Of a stretch of DNA of 64,000 bases, positions 31,360 to 43,700 are shown piece after piece. A program made the translations under genes and the position numbers. Source of the stretch: Proteus penneri (GTDB lineage: Bacteria > Pseudomonadota > Gammaproteobacteria > Enterobacterales > Enterobacteriaceae); contig NZ_PHFJ01000013.1 in NCBI RefSeq assembly GCF_003144535.1, positions 86,233 to 150,232 of the forward strand, read 5' to 3'. How positions within the stretch are numbered: position 1 is the first letter of the stretch; every line of letters begins with the position of its first letter. The notes below the pieces were generated by a model. The model saw nothing but the letters and a program-made list of their open reading frames with translations. It was not told the DNA's origin and made no database searches.

Positions 31360-32076
31360 TCACTCGTCTAAATCACCACAAAAGCGATAGCCTTCACCAT
31401 GAATTGTTGCAATGATTTCTGGTGTATCAGGTGTTGACTCAAAATGCTTACGAATACGACGGATAGTTACGTCAACAGTACGATCATGAGGTTTGAGTTC
31501 ACGACCTGTCATTTTCTTCAGTAATTCTGCGCGAGTTTGGATTTTTCCTGGGTTCTCGCAGAAATGTAGCATCGCACGAAATTCACTGCGTGGTAATTTA
31601 TATTGTTCACCAGCAGGGCTGATTAGTGAGCGACTGTTAATATCAAGCTCCCAACCATTGAATTTATAGCTCTCGACTAAACGGCGTTCTTCTGTTCCAT
31701 TAACTAAATTCATGGTACGTGACAGTAAGTTACGTGCACGAATCGTTAATTCACGAGGGTTAAATGGTTTAGTAATGTAATCATCGGCACCAATTTCTAG
31801 GCCTAAGATTTTATCAACTTCATTATCACGACCCGTTAGGAACATTAATGCAACACTTGCCTGTTCACGTAATTCACGAGCAAGTAACAGCCCATTTTTA
31901 CCAGGAAGGTTAATATCCATAATGACCAGATTAATATCATGATCAGATAGAACATTGTGCATTTCATTGCCATCAGTGGCTTCGTGTACGATATACCCTT
32001 CAGCTTCGAATATGCTTTTCAGGGTATTACGAGTAACAACTTCGTCTTCAACAATCAGAATGTGCGGGGTTTGCAT
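31360..32076 (-). CDS. arcA: Two-component response regulator ArcA
   Basis: A 238-residue OmpR-family regulator of the aerobic/anaerobic switch, phosphorylated by ArcB. The receiver domain (residues 1-120) has the acidic pocket ED (10-11), phospho-acceptor Asp54 in VIMDINLPG, and Lys103 in [11 protein letters not shown]. The C-terminal winged helix ([10 protein letters not shown] ... [13 protein letters not shown] ... [12 protein letters not shown]) binds DNA. It is nearly identical in layout to E. coli ArcA (238 residues). A long leader region with an FNR-like site lies upstream. Confidence 0.97.
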   Translation of the reverse strand: MQTPHILIVEDEVVTRNTLKSIFEAEGYIVHEATDGNEMHNVLSDHDINLVIMDINLPGKNGLLLARELREQASVALMFLTGRDNEVDKILGLEIGADDYITKPFNPRELTIRARNLLSRTMNLVNGTEERRLVESYKFNGWELDINSRSLISPAGEQYKLPRSEFRAMLHFCENPGKIQTRAELLKKMTGRELKPHDRTVDVTIRRIRKHFESTPDTPEIIATIHGEGYRFCGDLDE

Positions 32077-32337
32077 ATTTGCTACCTAAAATTACCAAAA
32101 ATAGAAAAAGGAAATCTGTGTTTAACTTCTGTGTGCGCTTGTGTGGTTATTCATTTTTGTTATTAGCACGTAAAAACTAGACCCAGATTGAAATTCGATA
32201 AATAACCATCACGTTATTACAAAACTTGCAAAATTAATCGATAATGGACGTTAAAATCAGAATGCAAAACGCCCATAGTCTATTAACAGCAATATAACAC
32301 CAGTTGTATTAAATACCATCTAAAAAGCTAACTTTTG

Positions 32338-32351
32338 TTGACACATATCAA
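32338..32351. promoter_or_regulatory. FNR-like site upstream of arcA
   Basis: TTGACACATATCAA differs from the FNR consensus TTGATnnnnATCAA by one base. It lies about 260 bases before the arcA start; arcA is FNR-activated in E. coli. Direct overlap with an arcA promoter could not be shown. Confidence 0.5.
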
Positions 32352-32659
32352 AATCAAGATAACAGCTTAACCTTGATTTCAATAGTTAACTATATAATTT
32401 GATTTATGTAATGTAAAAGAAAAATATATGTTAAATATAGTGAGGTTTATTTTTTTTGCCAGTTTTGTTACACAAATTAAAGTAGCATAAAATACCTTAT
32501 TCCTTATAAAAGTACAAATGCCCAAATAACTCTAAGATAGTAGCCTTATTTTCTTTACTTATCCCTTTGTGATAGTAATTTATATACTACAATAGGGGTA
32601 AAATTCGAATAAATTTCATTTAAGTCTAATTTGTTTTTTAGTAAAAAAAGAGAAAAAGT

Positions 32660-32697
32660 TTGACATCTCTCTCGCTTTGCTTTAACCAGTATATAGT
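32660..32697 (+). promoter_or_regulatory. Probable thrLABC promoter region
   Basis: A perfect TTGACA (32660-32665) is followed by TTTAAC (32681-32686) and TATAGT (32692-32697). Neither spacing is ideal (15 and 26 bases), so the exact -10 is unsure. The leader peptide starts at 32728. Confidence 0.5.
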
Positions 32698-32727
32698 CAA
32701 ACTAATTTTGAGACAGACAGGACAGTT

Positions 32728-32811
32728 ATGCGCATTTACAGCCAAGCTAACATGACAATTATTACCACCACCACCGAGATCTTATATCGCGGGGCGGGCT
32801 GGCGCATATAA
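32728..32811 (+). CDS. thrL: Threonine operon leader peptide ThrL
   Basis: A 27-codon reading frame with a good ribosome site (AGGACAGTT). It holds the control cluster ACA ATT ATT ACC ACC ACC ACC GAG ATC, that is T-I-I-T-T-T-T-E-I (codons 10-18). Starvation for threonine or isoleucine would stall ribosomes here and favour the antiterminator. It is longer than the 21-residue E. coli leader and has a different flanking sequence (RIYSQANM before, LYRGAGWRI after). The stop TAA at 32809-32811 precedes the terminator by 17 bases. Confidence 0.93.
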   Translation: MRIYSQANMTIITTTTEILYRGAGWRI

Positions 32812-32859
32812 AAAACGAAAATCGAAAAAGCCCGCATTGAGAAATGCGGGTTTTTTTTT
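32794..32859 (+). promoter_or_regulatory. thr attenuator (antiterminator and terminator stems)
   Basis: The terminator stem is CCCGCATT (32831-32838) with AATGCGGG (32843-32850), followed by nine T residues. GCGGGCT at 32794-32800, inside thrL, is complementary to AGCCCGC at 32829-32835, so it can form a competing antiterminator. This is the expected two-state attenuator for thrABC. Confidence 0.88.
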
Positions 32860-32883
32860 GGGGTGAAAAATCAGGAGAGCTGT

Positions 32884-35343
32884 ATGCGAGTGTTAAAATT
32901 TGGAGGAACTTCAGTTGCCAACGCAGAGCGTGTGCTGAATGTTGCTGATATCGCTGAGAAAAAAAGAGAGCAGGGACAAGTCGCTCTTGTACTATCAGCA
33001 CCGGCCAAGATAACTAACTACTTGGTTGCAATGATTGAAAAAACGGCAGAAGGTGAAGATCCTCTCACTCAAGTACGAGAAGCCGAGCAAATTTTTGCCA
33101 ACTTATTACAAGGTTTAAGAGAGAAACAACCTGGTTTTGATTATGAGCGCTTAAAAGATAAAGTTGAGCGTGAATTTGCAGAGATCAAACATATTCTTCA
33201 TGGGATATCTTTATTAGGTCAATGTCCTGATAGCATCAATGCAGCGATGATTTGTCGCGGTGAAAAGCTTTCTATCGCCATTATGGGAGCCGTTTTACAG
33301 GCTCGTGGTTATAATGTCTCCGTGATCGATCCTGTCAAAAATTTACTCGCACAAGGTCATTATTTAGAATCGACAGTTGATATTCCTGAGTCTACTCGCC
33401 GCATCTTAGAACTCAATATCGCAAAAGACGATATAATTTTAATGGCAGGTTTTACAGCAGGTAATGAAAAAAATGAACTCGTGGTATTAGGCCGTAATGG
33501 TTCAGACTACTCTGCTGCTGTGTTAGCGGCTTGCTTACGTGCGGAGTGTTGTGAAATTTGGACAGATGTTGACGGTGTTTATACTTGTGATCCACGTTTA
33601 GTACCTGATGCTCGTTTATTAAAGGGCATGTCATATCAAGAGGCAATGGAACTCTCTTACTTCGGTGCTAAAGTACTTCATCCTCGCACTATTGCTCCAA
33701 TCGCTCAATTCCAAATTCCTTGTTTAATCAAAAATACAGGCAACCCAGATGCTCCTGGTACATTAATTGGTGATGGTCAAAAAGATGAGAGTACACCTGT
33801 TAAAGGGATCACCAACCTTAATAATATGGCGATGATCAATGTGTCAGGTCCTGGTATGAAAGGTATGGTGGGGATGGCGGCTCGTGTGTTCTCTGTAATG
33901 TCGAGAGCAGGCATTTCTGTTGTTCTGATTACGCAATCTTCTTCTGAATACAGCATTAGCTTTTGTGTACCACAAAAAGAACTGATTAGAGCGCAAAAAG
34001 CATTATCAGATGAATTCTATTTAGAATTAAAAGATGGTGTACTTGATCCGTTAGACATCATGGAAAACGTCGCTATTATCTCCGTTGTAGGTGATGGTAT
34101 GCGTACTTTAAAAGGGATCTCAGCGCGATTTTTCTCTGCATTAACTCGTGGCAATATTAATATCGTTGCTATTGCTCAAGGTTCTTCAGAACGCTCAATT
34201 TCAGCTGTTATTGCTAATGATTCAGCAACTAATGCTGTGCGTTTATGTCATCAAATGCTTTTCAACACCAATCAAATTGTTGAGGTCTTTATTGTTGGTG
34301 TTGGTGGTGTTGGTAGTGCATTAATCGAACAAATCCATCGCCAACAAGCATGGTTGAAAAATAAGCATATCGATCTTCGTGTCTGTGGTATTGCTAATTC
34401 AAGAGCCATGCTGACAGATATGCAAGGTATCGATTTAGATAATTGGCAACATGCCTTAAAAGAAGCCAAAGAGCCTTTTAGCTTTAGCCAGCTTATTCGT
34501 TTAGAAAAAGAGTACCACTTCTTAAATCCAGTGATCGTTGATTGCACATCAAACGAAGAAATTGCGCAACAATACGCAAATTTCTTACAAAATGGCTTTA
34601 ACGTGGTTACACCAAACAAAAAAGCGAATACTTTGTCGATGGATTATTACCATCAAATTCGACAAGCTGCGGAAGCTTCACGCCGTAAGTTCTTGTATGA
34701 CACTAACGTAGGCGCAGGTTTACCGGTTATTGAAAACTTGCAAAACTTACTAAACGCAGGCGACGAGTTAGTTCAATTTAATGGTATTCTTTCAGGATCA
34801 TTATCTTACATTTTTGGTCAATTAGATGAAGGTAAAAGCTTATCTGAAGCGACTTTTTCAGCAAAAGAGAAAGGTTTTACAGAGCCTGATCCTCGTGATG
34901 ATCTTTCCGGTATGGATGTTGCGCGTAAACTACTTATTTTAGCGCGTGAAGCGGGGTATAAATTAGAACTAAGTGATATCGATGTAGAGCCTGTACTGCC
35001 TGTTTCATTTGATAGCTCAGGTGATGTCGCAAGTTTCTTAGACCGCTTACCTCAAGTTGATGTTGAATTTGATGCTAAGGTCGAAGAAGCACAAAAAGCA
35101 GGTAAGGTATTACGTTATGTTGGCATCATCAATGAAGGTCAATGCCAAGTTAAGATAATGGCAGTTGATGCAAATGATCCTCTGTTTAAAGTGAAAAATG
35201 GTGAAAATGCTTTAGCCTTTTACACTCGCTACTATCAGCCAATTCCATTAGTGTTACGTGGATATGGTGCGGGTAATGATGTTACTGCTGCTGGAGTGTT
35301 TGCAGATGTATTACGTACCTTATCATGGAAATTGGGAGTTTAA
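32884..35343 (+). CDS. thrA: Bifunctional aspartokinase I / homoserine dehydrogenase I
   Basis: An 819-residue fusion enzyme (E. coli ThrA has 820). The N-terminal aspartokinase ([13 protein letters not shown] at 4-16, [28 protein letters not shown]) is followed by two ACT regulatory domains that sense threonine. The C-terminal homoserine dehydrogenase begins with [13 protein letters not shown] and includes [26 protein letters not shown] and [12 protein letters not shown]. It catalyses the first and third steps of threonine/methionine synthesis from aspartate. Start ATG at 32884 has AGGAG in front; the upstream frame extension is leader sequence. Confidence 0.97.
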   Translation: MRVLKFGGTSVANAERVLNVADIAEKKREQGQVALVLSAPAKITNYLVAMIEKTAEGEDPLTQVREAEQIFANLLQGLREKQPGFDYERLKDKVEREFAEIKHILHGISLLGQCPDSINAAMICRGEKLSIAIMGAVLQARGYNVSVIDPVKNLLAQGHYLESTVDIPESTRRILELNIAKDDIILMAGFTAGNEKNELVVLGRNGSDYSAAVLAACLRAECCEIWTDVDGVYTCDPRLVPDARLLKGMSYQEAMELSYFGAKVLHPRTIAPIAQFQIPCLIKNTGNPDAPGTLIGDGQKDESTPVKGITNLNNMAMINVSGPGMKGMVGMAARVFSVMSRAGISVVLITQSSSEYSISFCVPQKELIRAQKALSDEFYLELKDGVLDPLDIMENVAIISVVGDGMRTLKGISARFFSALTRGNINIVAIAQGSSERSISAVIANDSATNAVRLCHQMLFNTNQIVEVFIVGVGGVGSALIEQIHRQQAWLKNKHIDLRVCGIANSRAMLTDMQGIDLDNWQHALKEAKEPFSFSQLIRLEKEYHFLNPVIVDCTSNEEIAQQYANFLQNGFNVVTPNKKANTLSMDYYHQIRQAAEASRRKFLYDTNVGAGLPVIENLQNLLNAGDELVQFNGILSGSLSYIFGQLDEGKSLSEATFSAKEKGFTEPDPRDDLSGMDVARKLLILAREAGYKLELSDIDVEPVLPVSFDSSGDVASFLDRLPQVDVEFDAKVEEAQKAGKVLRYVGIINEGQCQVKIMAVDANDPLFKVKNGENALAFYTRYYQPIPLVLRGYGAGNDVTAAGVFADVLRTLSWKLGV

Positions 35344-35345
35344 GC

Positions 35346-36275
35346 GTGGTTAAAGTTTATGCACCGGCATCAATAGGTAATGTGAGTGTCGGATTTGATG
35401 TTCTTGGCGCGGCCGTTTCACCTATTGATGGGCAATTACTGGGCGATTGTGTCACTGTTGAAACGGCTTCGGCATTTACACTTGAAAGTAAAGGGCACTT
35501 TGTTAGCAAATTACCTTCAGATCCTAAACAAAATATCGTGTATCAATGTTGGCAGCTATTTTGTGAAAAACTAGGAAAAGAACTTCCAGTCGCAATGACG
35601 CTTGAAAAAAATATGCCGATTGGCTCTGGTCTAGGATCAAGTGCTTGTTCTGTTGTTGCGGCATTGGTTGCACTTAATGAATTTGCCCAAAAGCCTTTTG
35701 ATGAAAGACAATTGCTGCTGATGATGGGAGAGCTTGAAGGACGTATTTCAGGCAGTGTGCACTATGATAATGTTGCACCTTGTTATTTAGGTGGGTTACA
35801 ACTGATTTTGGAACAAAATGGCACTATTTGTCAGCCAGTACCAACTTTTGATGATTGGTATTGGGTTATGGCATATCCAGGGATTAAAGTTTCTACGGCA
35901 GAAGCTAGAGCGATTTTACCAAAACAATACTCTAAAGCAGACATCATTAATCACGGTCGTTATTTATCTGGTTTTATTCATGCTTGCCATACTCAGCAAT
36001 CAGGGCTAGCCGCTAGTTTGATGCAAGATGTGATTGCTGAGCCTTATCGCACCCGACTTCTTCCAGGATTTGAAAAAGCGAGAGAGGCTTCACAGAAGAA
36101 AGGTGCATTGGCTTGTGGCATTTCAGGCTCAGGGCCTACCATTTTTACGATTAGTGATTCATTAGAAATCGCACAAGATATGGCCGAATGGCTGAAACAA
36201 AACTACGTACAAAACAGTGAAGGCTTTGTACATATCTGCCGTATAGATACGCGTGGCGCAAGACAGGTAGGGTAA
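35346..36275 (+). CDS. thrB: Homoserine kinase
   Basis: A 309-residue GHMP-family kinase that makes O-phosphohomoserine. The start is GTG at 35346, two bases after the thrA stop, giving the standard N-terminus [24 protein letters not shown]. The glycine-rich ATP loop is [21 protein letters not shown], and the C-terminal [13 protein letters not shown] is the third GHMP motif. GGGAG of the ribosome site lies inside the thrA end, so translation is coupled. Confidence 0.97.
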   Translation: MVKVYAPASIGNVSVGFDVLGAAVSPIDGQLLGDCVTVETASAFTLESKGHFVSKLPSDPKQNIVYQCWQLFCEKLGKELPVAMTLEKNMPIGSGLGSSACSVVAALVALNEFAQKPFDERQLLLMMGELEGRISGSVHYDNVAPCYLGGLQLILEQNGTICQPVPTFDDWYWVMAYPGIKVSTAEARAILPKQYSKADIINHGRYLSGFIHACHTQQSGLAASLMQDVIAEPYRTRLLPGFEKAREASQKKGALACGISGSGPTIFTISDSLEIAQDMAEWLKQNYVQNSEGFVHICRIDTRGARQVG

Positions 36276-36278
36276 GTC

Positions 36279-37571
36279 ATGAAATTATATAATTTGAAAG
36301 ATAATCAAGAGCAAGTCAGTTTTGCTCAAGCAGTAAAACAAGGTTTGGGTAAACAACAAGGGCTCTTTTTTCCACAAGACTTACCTTCGTTTTCTAAAGC
36401 TGAAATTGATGAATTATTAGCACTTGATTTTGCAACACGTAGTAGCCGTATTTTAACGGCTTTTATTGGTGATGAAATTCCAGTTGATGTATTAGCAAAA
36501 CGTATTAGCACTGCATTTACCTTTCCTGCACCAGTAACTCAAGTTGAAGAAGATGTCAGTTGTTTAGAGCTTTTCCATGGCCCAACACTCGCATTTAAAG
36601 ACTTTGGTGGTCGCTTTATGGCGCAAATGTTGTCAGAAGTTGCTGGCAATCAACCTGTTACTATTTTAACGGCAACATCAGGTGATACAGGTGCAGCTGT
36701 AGCTCATGCTTTCTATAAATTAGAAAATGTACAAGTTGTTATTCTTTATCCTGAAGGCAAAATTAGCCCGTTACAGGAAAAGCTATTCTGTACATTAGGT
36801 GAAAATATTCACACTGTCGCAATTAAAGATGATTTTGATGCTTGCCAATCATTAGTGAAACAAGCTTTTGATGATGAGTTCTTAAAGAAAACAATGTATT
36901 TGAACTCAGCAAACTCCATTAATATCAGCCGATTGCTTGCTCAAATTTGTTATTACTTTGAGGCGGTTGCACAAATCCCTGCTGAAAAGCATGATCAGCT
37001 AGTGATTTCAGTACCAAGTGGTAATTTTGGTGATCTAACCGCTGGCTTATTGGCCAAATCGATGGGATTACCTATTAAGCGCTTTATTGCTGCAACTAAC
37101 GTGAATGACACGGTTCCTCGTTATTTAGATAACGGTAAATGGGAACCTCACCGTACTGTAGCAACACTTTCGAATGCAATGGATGTTAGCCAACCCAATA
37201 ACTGGCCACGTATTGAAGAATTGTATCGTCGTAAAGATTGGGATCTTTCCGATCTTGCTCATGGTTCAGTGAGTGATGAAATAACAGAAGAAACTGTGCG
37301 TGAGCTTGCAAAAAAAGGTTATATTTCAGAGCCACATGCAGCTGTTGCTTATCGTTTATTACGTGATGAGCTTCAAGAGGGTGAATATGGTTTATTTTTA
37401 GGGACTGCACACCCTGCGAAGTTTAAAGAAAGTGTAGAGCGTATTTTAGGCTGTGAATTACCGCTTCCTAAAGAGCTTGAAGAACGGGCTGATAAAGAGT
37501 TGTTATCACATTTCTTACCCGCCGATTTTGCTCAATTACGCGCATTCTTACTTGAAAGAGCACCTAAATAA
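36279..37571 (+). CDS. thrC: Threonine synthase
   Basis: A 430-residue PLP enzyme that converts O-phosphohomoserine to threonine. The Schiff-base lysine lies in HGPTLAFKDFGGRF and the phosphate-binding loop in LTATSGDTGAAVAHAF; later landmarks are VPSGNFGDLTAGLLAKSMGLP and GTAHPAKFKESV. It starts 3 bases after thrB stops. A hairpin terminator follows, closing the thr operon. Confidence 0.97.
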   Translation: MKLYNLKDNQEQVSFAQAVKQGLGKQQGLFFPQDLPSFSKAEIDELLALDFATRSSRILTAFIGDEIPVDVLAKRISTAFTFPAPVTQVEEDVSCLELFHGPTLAFKDFGGRFMAQMLSEVAGNQPVTILTATSGDTGAAVAHAFYKLENVQVVILYPEGKISPLQEKLFCTLGENIHTVAIKDDFDACQSLVKQAFDDEFLKKTMYLNSANSINISRLLAQICYYFEAVAQIPAEKHDQLVISVPSGNFGDLTAGLLAKSMGLPIKRFIAATNVNDTVPRYLDNGKWEPHRTVATLSNAMDVSQPNNWPRIEELYRRKDWDLSDLAHGSVSDEITEETVRELAKKGYISEPHAAVAYRLLRDELQEGEYGLFLGTAHPAKFKESVERILGCELPLPKELEERADKELLSHFLPADFAQLRAFLLERAPK

Positions 37572-37609
37572 CAATTAATTTAAATAATTAAATACACATT
37601 TAATTAAAT

Positions 37610-37638
37610 AGCTCAACAAAATGTTGGGCTTTTTTTTA
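37610..37638 (+). terminator. Terminator of the thr operon
   Basis: AGCTCAACA, AAA, TGTTGGGCT (one G-T wobble), followed by eight T residues. Confidence 0.88.
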
Positions 37639-37733
37639 TTTTAAAATAGGAAAATTAGTATTTAAATAGCATAAAAAATATTTATATATTTTATTTTTAG
37701 TAAGTAAATTAATTAGAGCTTAGGAAATTAAAT

Positions 37734-40700
37734 ATGAATGGATTCAAAGAAATAATCTTCAAAGATAATATAAATAAAATCGTATCAAAAATTGAAAGTC
37801 ATATAAAAGAAAATAATTCAGAACTTTTTTTTAATGTACAATCTGTAAAAAGAGTATTAATTGAGAATTATATTTCTATTTTTATTTCTAAAAATGAATA
37901 TGCTGCGAATGAATTTTTAGAAAAAATAGATAATAATTTTTCACTCTATCATAAAAATTATTTTACAAAAGGTATTGATTTTATTAAAGAAGAAATTAAT
38001 TTAAGTATAGAAAATTTGTTTTCAAATAGTGCTAGAATAACAAGCAAAGAACCTAATAAAATACACAAAGAACGATTTAGATTATTAATTCAGAATAATT
38101 TATCTGGTGATTATTATCTGGATTTTAAAGATAATAAGATGTTTATACAAATAGATAATGAGAACAATAAATTTAAAATAATTAACTTTGATGGATATGC
38201 TACTTTTTTTTATAACAAGAGTGAACTAATAAATAAGGTTCATGATATTATAATTGATAAAAATAATAATAATTTTTTATACTATCGTTTTTATAATAGA
38301 AAAGAGTATGTTAGCTACTTTAATAATATTGAAAATTGGAAGGTAAATAATAAAGATATTATTAGGGAAATAATTAATGATATTAAGAAAAGAAAACAAA
38401 TAAATGTTAATGAATACACTTCTATTGAATTAAGTGAAAGTTATTCATATAAGAATATTTTTATTATCAGAGATAAAATAGAAAATACAGAAAAGGTACT
38501 ACATATTTATGTCGATGATATAGAAGAAGCATTTACAGTTGCAAAATCTAAATACGATCAGGTAACGGATAGTGGAGAACATTTGCTCTATAAAGTCGGT
38601 ACTGGTTGGTTTATTACTAAAATAAAAAATAATATTGTGAAAAAATTTTCACAATATACCGATCTATTAAAGCCTTTAGAAAGAGTGATGAGTCGAGTTA
38701 ATCTTATTGCTTCAATGGAAACTAATTATGATTTTAGTCATATTCATAGTTTAGCAGGATTATGTTATGGATTAAGTTTAAATTATTTAGTTGAAGTTAG
38801 AAACAGCGGTTTAGAAGGTGGAAATAAGTACTTATTCTGGTTAAAAGAAAATATATCTTCTTATCAGAGTAAAAAAGAATTTATAGACGATAAACTGGAT
38901 TCTATTTTATTTAATAGTATGAAAGAATATGAAATATTAAATTTAATTAAAGAAATTAAAAATATTATATTTTCTCAACACTTTCAAATAGAGAGATTAG
39001 GTGAAAAATCACAATATTTTGTTTTTGATACATTTCAGGCACTTGAATATAGTCAGATATTAGAAAATCGAGGGTTAAAAAAATTACATGTTAAAAAAAT
39101 AGTGTTTGATAAAGATAATATTCATAAACATATAGAGGGTGTTATGAATAGTTACAATGATTATTATGCTATTATTGCCTTCAAAGATCATGTTATTGCG
39201 ATTTCCTATAAAAGATATTCTGAGAATAATTATAAGTTTTCTTTATTTGATTCTAATAGTGCGTTGTTAGAATACTCTGATGTTAGATCTATAAACGAAG
39301 CATTAGAGAAGAAAATGGATTTTTATGGTTCACATGATGTTGATAATGAAAGATATATTATTTTTGATGAATATACGAAAAGTGAGATTTCAAATTACCG
39401 AAGTGTTTGGGATTACAATAATATAGAAATTAATAAAGGAATTGCTGAAAATATAAAAAAAATAGGTTTTGCATTACCCTTTAAAGATAATATTACAGGA
39501 CGAGTTGTTCATTATAGTGAACAGGGAGATCTTATTCTAGAACTTAAAAAAGAGAATGTTTTAATTGATGTTATTGTAAAAGACACATATGTTGATGAAG
39601 GCGTTTATTTAGTTAAGAGTTATATTGATGATATTCTTGAAAATAGTCAGGCGAGTAAGATTATTTTAAATAAGAATGATAATAATAGTGTTGATATTGT
39701 CGTGGCTGAATTAAACAATTTTCAAACAATCCAGAAACAAAATGGGTATGTTGAATTTAATGATATTTACTATCGAGATTTAATAGAAATAAACAGTTAT
39801 ATTGTTAAAGGAAAAAATGCTAAAGAATTGAAAGAAATTGTTTCTTTAATAGATATCTTAATAGAAGGAAATATTTATTTTGATAAGTTAATAGCCAGTT
39901 TCTCTCTAATTAATAAAATTAATTTGTTTAACAGTAATAATAAAAGTATATCACTTATTGAAATTTTAAATAAAGTAAAAAATAAGCTAGAAAGTAAACT
40001 ATTTTACGACAGATTAAATTATGGGAAAGAAAAACTCATACAATTAGCTGAAAAAAATAGCTTAGTAGCTGCAAAATTTTATCAGTTAATGGTAAACGAA
40101 ATTAGTGATGGTACTCATGGTATAAGTAATTTTATTTATAATCAAATTATTGAAAACCCCTATTTACCACTAGATAAAAAGAGAAGTGTTGGCGTTGAGG
40201 GTTATGATTATACTATAGAGTTCCATAATAGTTCTCAATATGTTAATGAAATAGTGGAGGGTATTAATATACCTGAGCTAAAGAATACAATTTTAATAGA
40301 GGGTAAAAATAAATTACATTTAAAAGAAAATTATAAGAAACTATCAGAGTATAGAAGTGATAAATATGTTAATAAATTACTGAATTTAATTGAAACAGAA
40401 ATAGACATAAATAAAGGTGATAAAACTGGGTATTATAGTGAACTCTATTTTGAGCTCTTTAGAAATAATCAATTTATTAATAGAATGATAATGCATGAAA
40501 TTAGTCAGTTAGAAAATTATTTCAATAATGGCTATAGAGAACATAATTATAGTTATCATCCTAGTAATTTCTATATTGATAAAGATAATCCTATTGATAT
40601 ATTTGAATATTCACTTTCTAAAAATAAAGATGAGATAGATTGTAGCTATTTGCTCTTTGATGATAATATAAATAATTTTAAATTCTTATTTTCTGATAAT

Positions 40701-43700
40701 ACATTCTTTAGTAATGAAAATATTGATAATGTTATTATTGATAGTATCAACTCCTTATATCAAGATGATATTATTATTTATTTTTATAATGGTGTAAAAA
40801 GTGAAGATTTAACTGTTTATTTAAATGATAATCCAGAGATAAGTACTTTTCTTGATTATTGTTTAAAAAATAAAATAAGAGTAATTGCGACAGGAAGTGA
40901 AGATAATACATTTTTCCATCATAATTTTATTAAACAAAAAAATGATGTCGATACATTACAAAGTATTATTAATGAGAATAAATTCTTTAATGAAAAAACT
41001 ATTATTTTTGCAAAAAAAGAAAAATTATTAAGTTATCAATCTGGTGATTTTTTTGTTGAAGGTATTGCTCAGCGATTAAATATGCCAATATATCAGATCA
41101 TTGATAATAAGGTTTTTCTTTTAAGCAATCATATCATTATTAAACCCATTATTGAGAGACAGTATATTGATAAACCATTACTTGAGAGTTCGATTGTATC
41201 TGATGTGATTATTGCTGAAGCAGATGATGATGATTTTTTATTTATTTCAAATAAAGAAAAAATAAGCACTGAAAATAATAATGTTAGAAAAGAAATATAT
41301 CAAATAGTTTCTTACTTATATCCGGATTATCGAGATAATAAAGAGTTTAAATTAGGTTATAATCAAAATATTAAAACAGTTATTTCTGATTTCTCAGAAC
41401 AAATAACATTATATGATATTTTAGATTATATTAAATTAAATCGCTATGATCTTAATCTCTATCAACTTGGTTCTATTATCAATAAAGTAGATGCTATTAA
41501 TGTAGAATATCATAGAAAAGAACTAAAGCGTATTAGTAATGAAATTATCAAAGGGAATGTTTCAATAAAAAGAGTAGTTCATCAATATGCAGATGAATTA
41601 TCTGTTACTTTTAATACTACAAATAAAAATAAATTAGAAAATAAACTAACACAAGTAATATATGATCCATTGATGAGCAATAAATTTAATCAATATTTAC
41701 TGGGTGAAATATCATTTAAACAATGGCATTCATTAGATTTAGTAACAAAAGGGCATAACACCTTAATTGAAAAGGCAAGTCAAGCTATTAAGATTATTCA
41801 TTCAATTTATGACAATCCTGCATTGATAAAAAATCTAAGTTTTTTTTCAGAAAATTTGCTAGCTTCATTCTTTGATGAGAATAAAAAAGGTATTCTATCT
41901 CGAGCATTATTAGATAATATTTCTATTTTTAAAAATTATAAAAAAATAATAAATTCATTTAAAAATATTATTACGATGGTTCATAATAAGATGATACCTG
42001 ATTCTTTATCTCCTGCTAAGGCCTTAGCGAAAGCAAATGATTTAAATCCGTTAGAATTTCTAAACGTAAAAAATCAACAATTACTTAATAAAGAAACGAT
42101 AACAATAAATAATCTTTCTATTGATAAACAACTATTGATTAATGTGGGTGCGAAAATTAATGGAAGAAGTATCGATTCTATTGATCTTAATACAGTAAAT
42201 AAATGGGAGTCAAAACTTACCTTTGATCCTTATCTTCTTAATGATTATTTTTTCTCTTTTTCTGGAGATGAAAAAGATAAATCCCTCATTTCTTTATTTC
42301 GTTACTTAATAAATAATAAAAAAGATAAAATTAAATATTTACTCTCTGGTGATACGAATAGAATTGATTATTTGTCTGCTTCAGAAAGGTTAACTAAACT
42401 TAATGAATTAGGTCATAAAGAGTATCAAGAACAAGATTGGGATGTTTTAAGAAAAGCATCATTAAACATTCCGCGCCACATGCGAATAATTAGCAAGATT
42501 GGTTATGCAAATATTACATTTGGTATGTGGCAGTCAATTAATTCTACATTTATGCTTGCGGAACAACTTAATAATCCGCTATTAACGACGAAAGAACGAA
42601 AAGAGGTTATTAATAATCTTGCGATAATGTGGTCTGAAATGGCTTACAATGGTCTTTCCGAATTGATTGAAATTACATTAGCAAAAGGATTATTAAAATA
42701 TCGTCATAATCCGTTGGAATATGTAAGTAAAATAAGTACAAGAGTTGGGATTGGACTTAATGTGCTTTCTATCGGATTTGATATTTATAACGCCTACGAT
42801 AATTTTAGTCGTATTTCTGATGAGAATAATGAAAAAAGGCGAATTGATTATATCGTTAATGGCTCTTTTGCTGTGGTTTCAGGCCTGGTTACATTAGGTG
42901 TATCTATTGCGATGCTTGCAGGTTCAACGATTGCTGGCCCTATTGGTATCGTGGCAGGTGCCGTTATTGCGCTCGCAACTTCGATTTATAATGCGGCAAG
43001 ACTCATTGAAGAAGCAAAAATAAAAATACATTTTACACCATTAGAAGAGCTAAATAATGGTTTTTATGCTTTTTTAATGGGGGATCTACTACCAGATAAA
43101 AAAAATGAAATTGTTTATTTAGAAACAGAATCACAATTAGAAGAGATGATTGATAAAAATGCAGTTAATTATCTTAATGAGGTAAAAAAACAAAATCAAC
43201 AGAGTCGTTATTTTTATACAAATGAAAAACAGATTTATCAAGAATATTATTATTATAAAGTCATGCCAAATTTAATGGGGAAAACATTAGATTCAATTTT
43301 AAATCCCTTGGGCGAATACGTTGCTGAACGGATATCTCAAAATATAACTCAAGAAGAAGCAGAGAAAATTGCCGCACTCTCTTTTCATTTACGTGCAGAA
43401 AAAACAGAATATAAATACTATCTACCTAAAGAAGCCATTATTACGAATGAAATACTTATTTTTGATATTGATTTTTATGTCAAAGAATTAAAGCGTTATA
43501 CTTTAGATATTATTTCTGATGATAATTCACCTATTTTTGATGATGTTATTGATAGTGATTTTATTAGAAAAATGAAAACAACGAGGGAAGACAGTATATT
43601 ATTATTTGGTGAAAATAAATTAACAGGTGATTTAATAAAATCAAATCAGTATAAAAAATACTATTCATCAGGTTGGAATGAAAATGAAGTGTTTCATTTC

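Larger units (their letters stand above)
32077..32727. other. Long intergenic region between arcA and the thr leader
   Basis: About 650 bases, strongly A+T-rich, between divergent arcA and thrL. It holds an FNR-like site, an 8-bp inverted repeat (AAATCAAG at 32351-32358 and CTTGATTT at 32372-32379), and the thr promoter near the right end. The E. coli genes lasT and yjjY of this interval were not found. Confidence 0.6.

Noticed and set aside
34272..34619. 115-codon minus-strand frame
   Set aside because: Antisense shadow inside thrA.
40371..41130. C80-type autoprocessing protease in the giant toxin
   Set aside because: The His and Cys motifs of C80 domains were not found in the expected order; left as unassigned.
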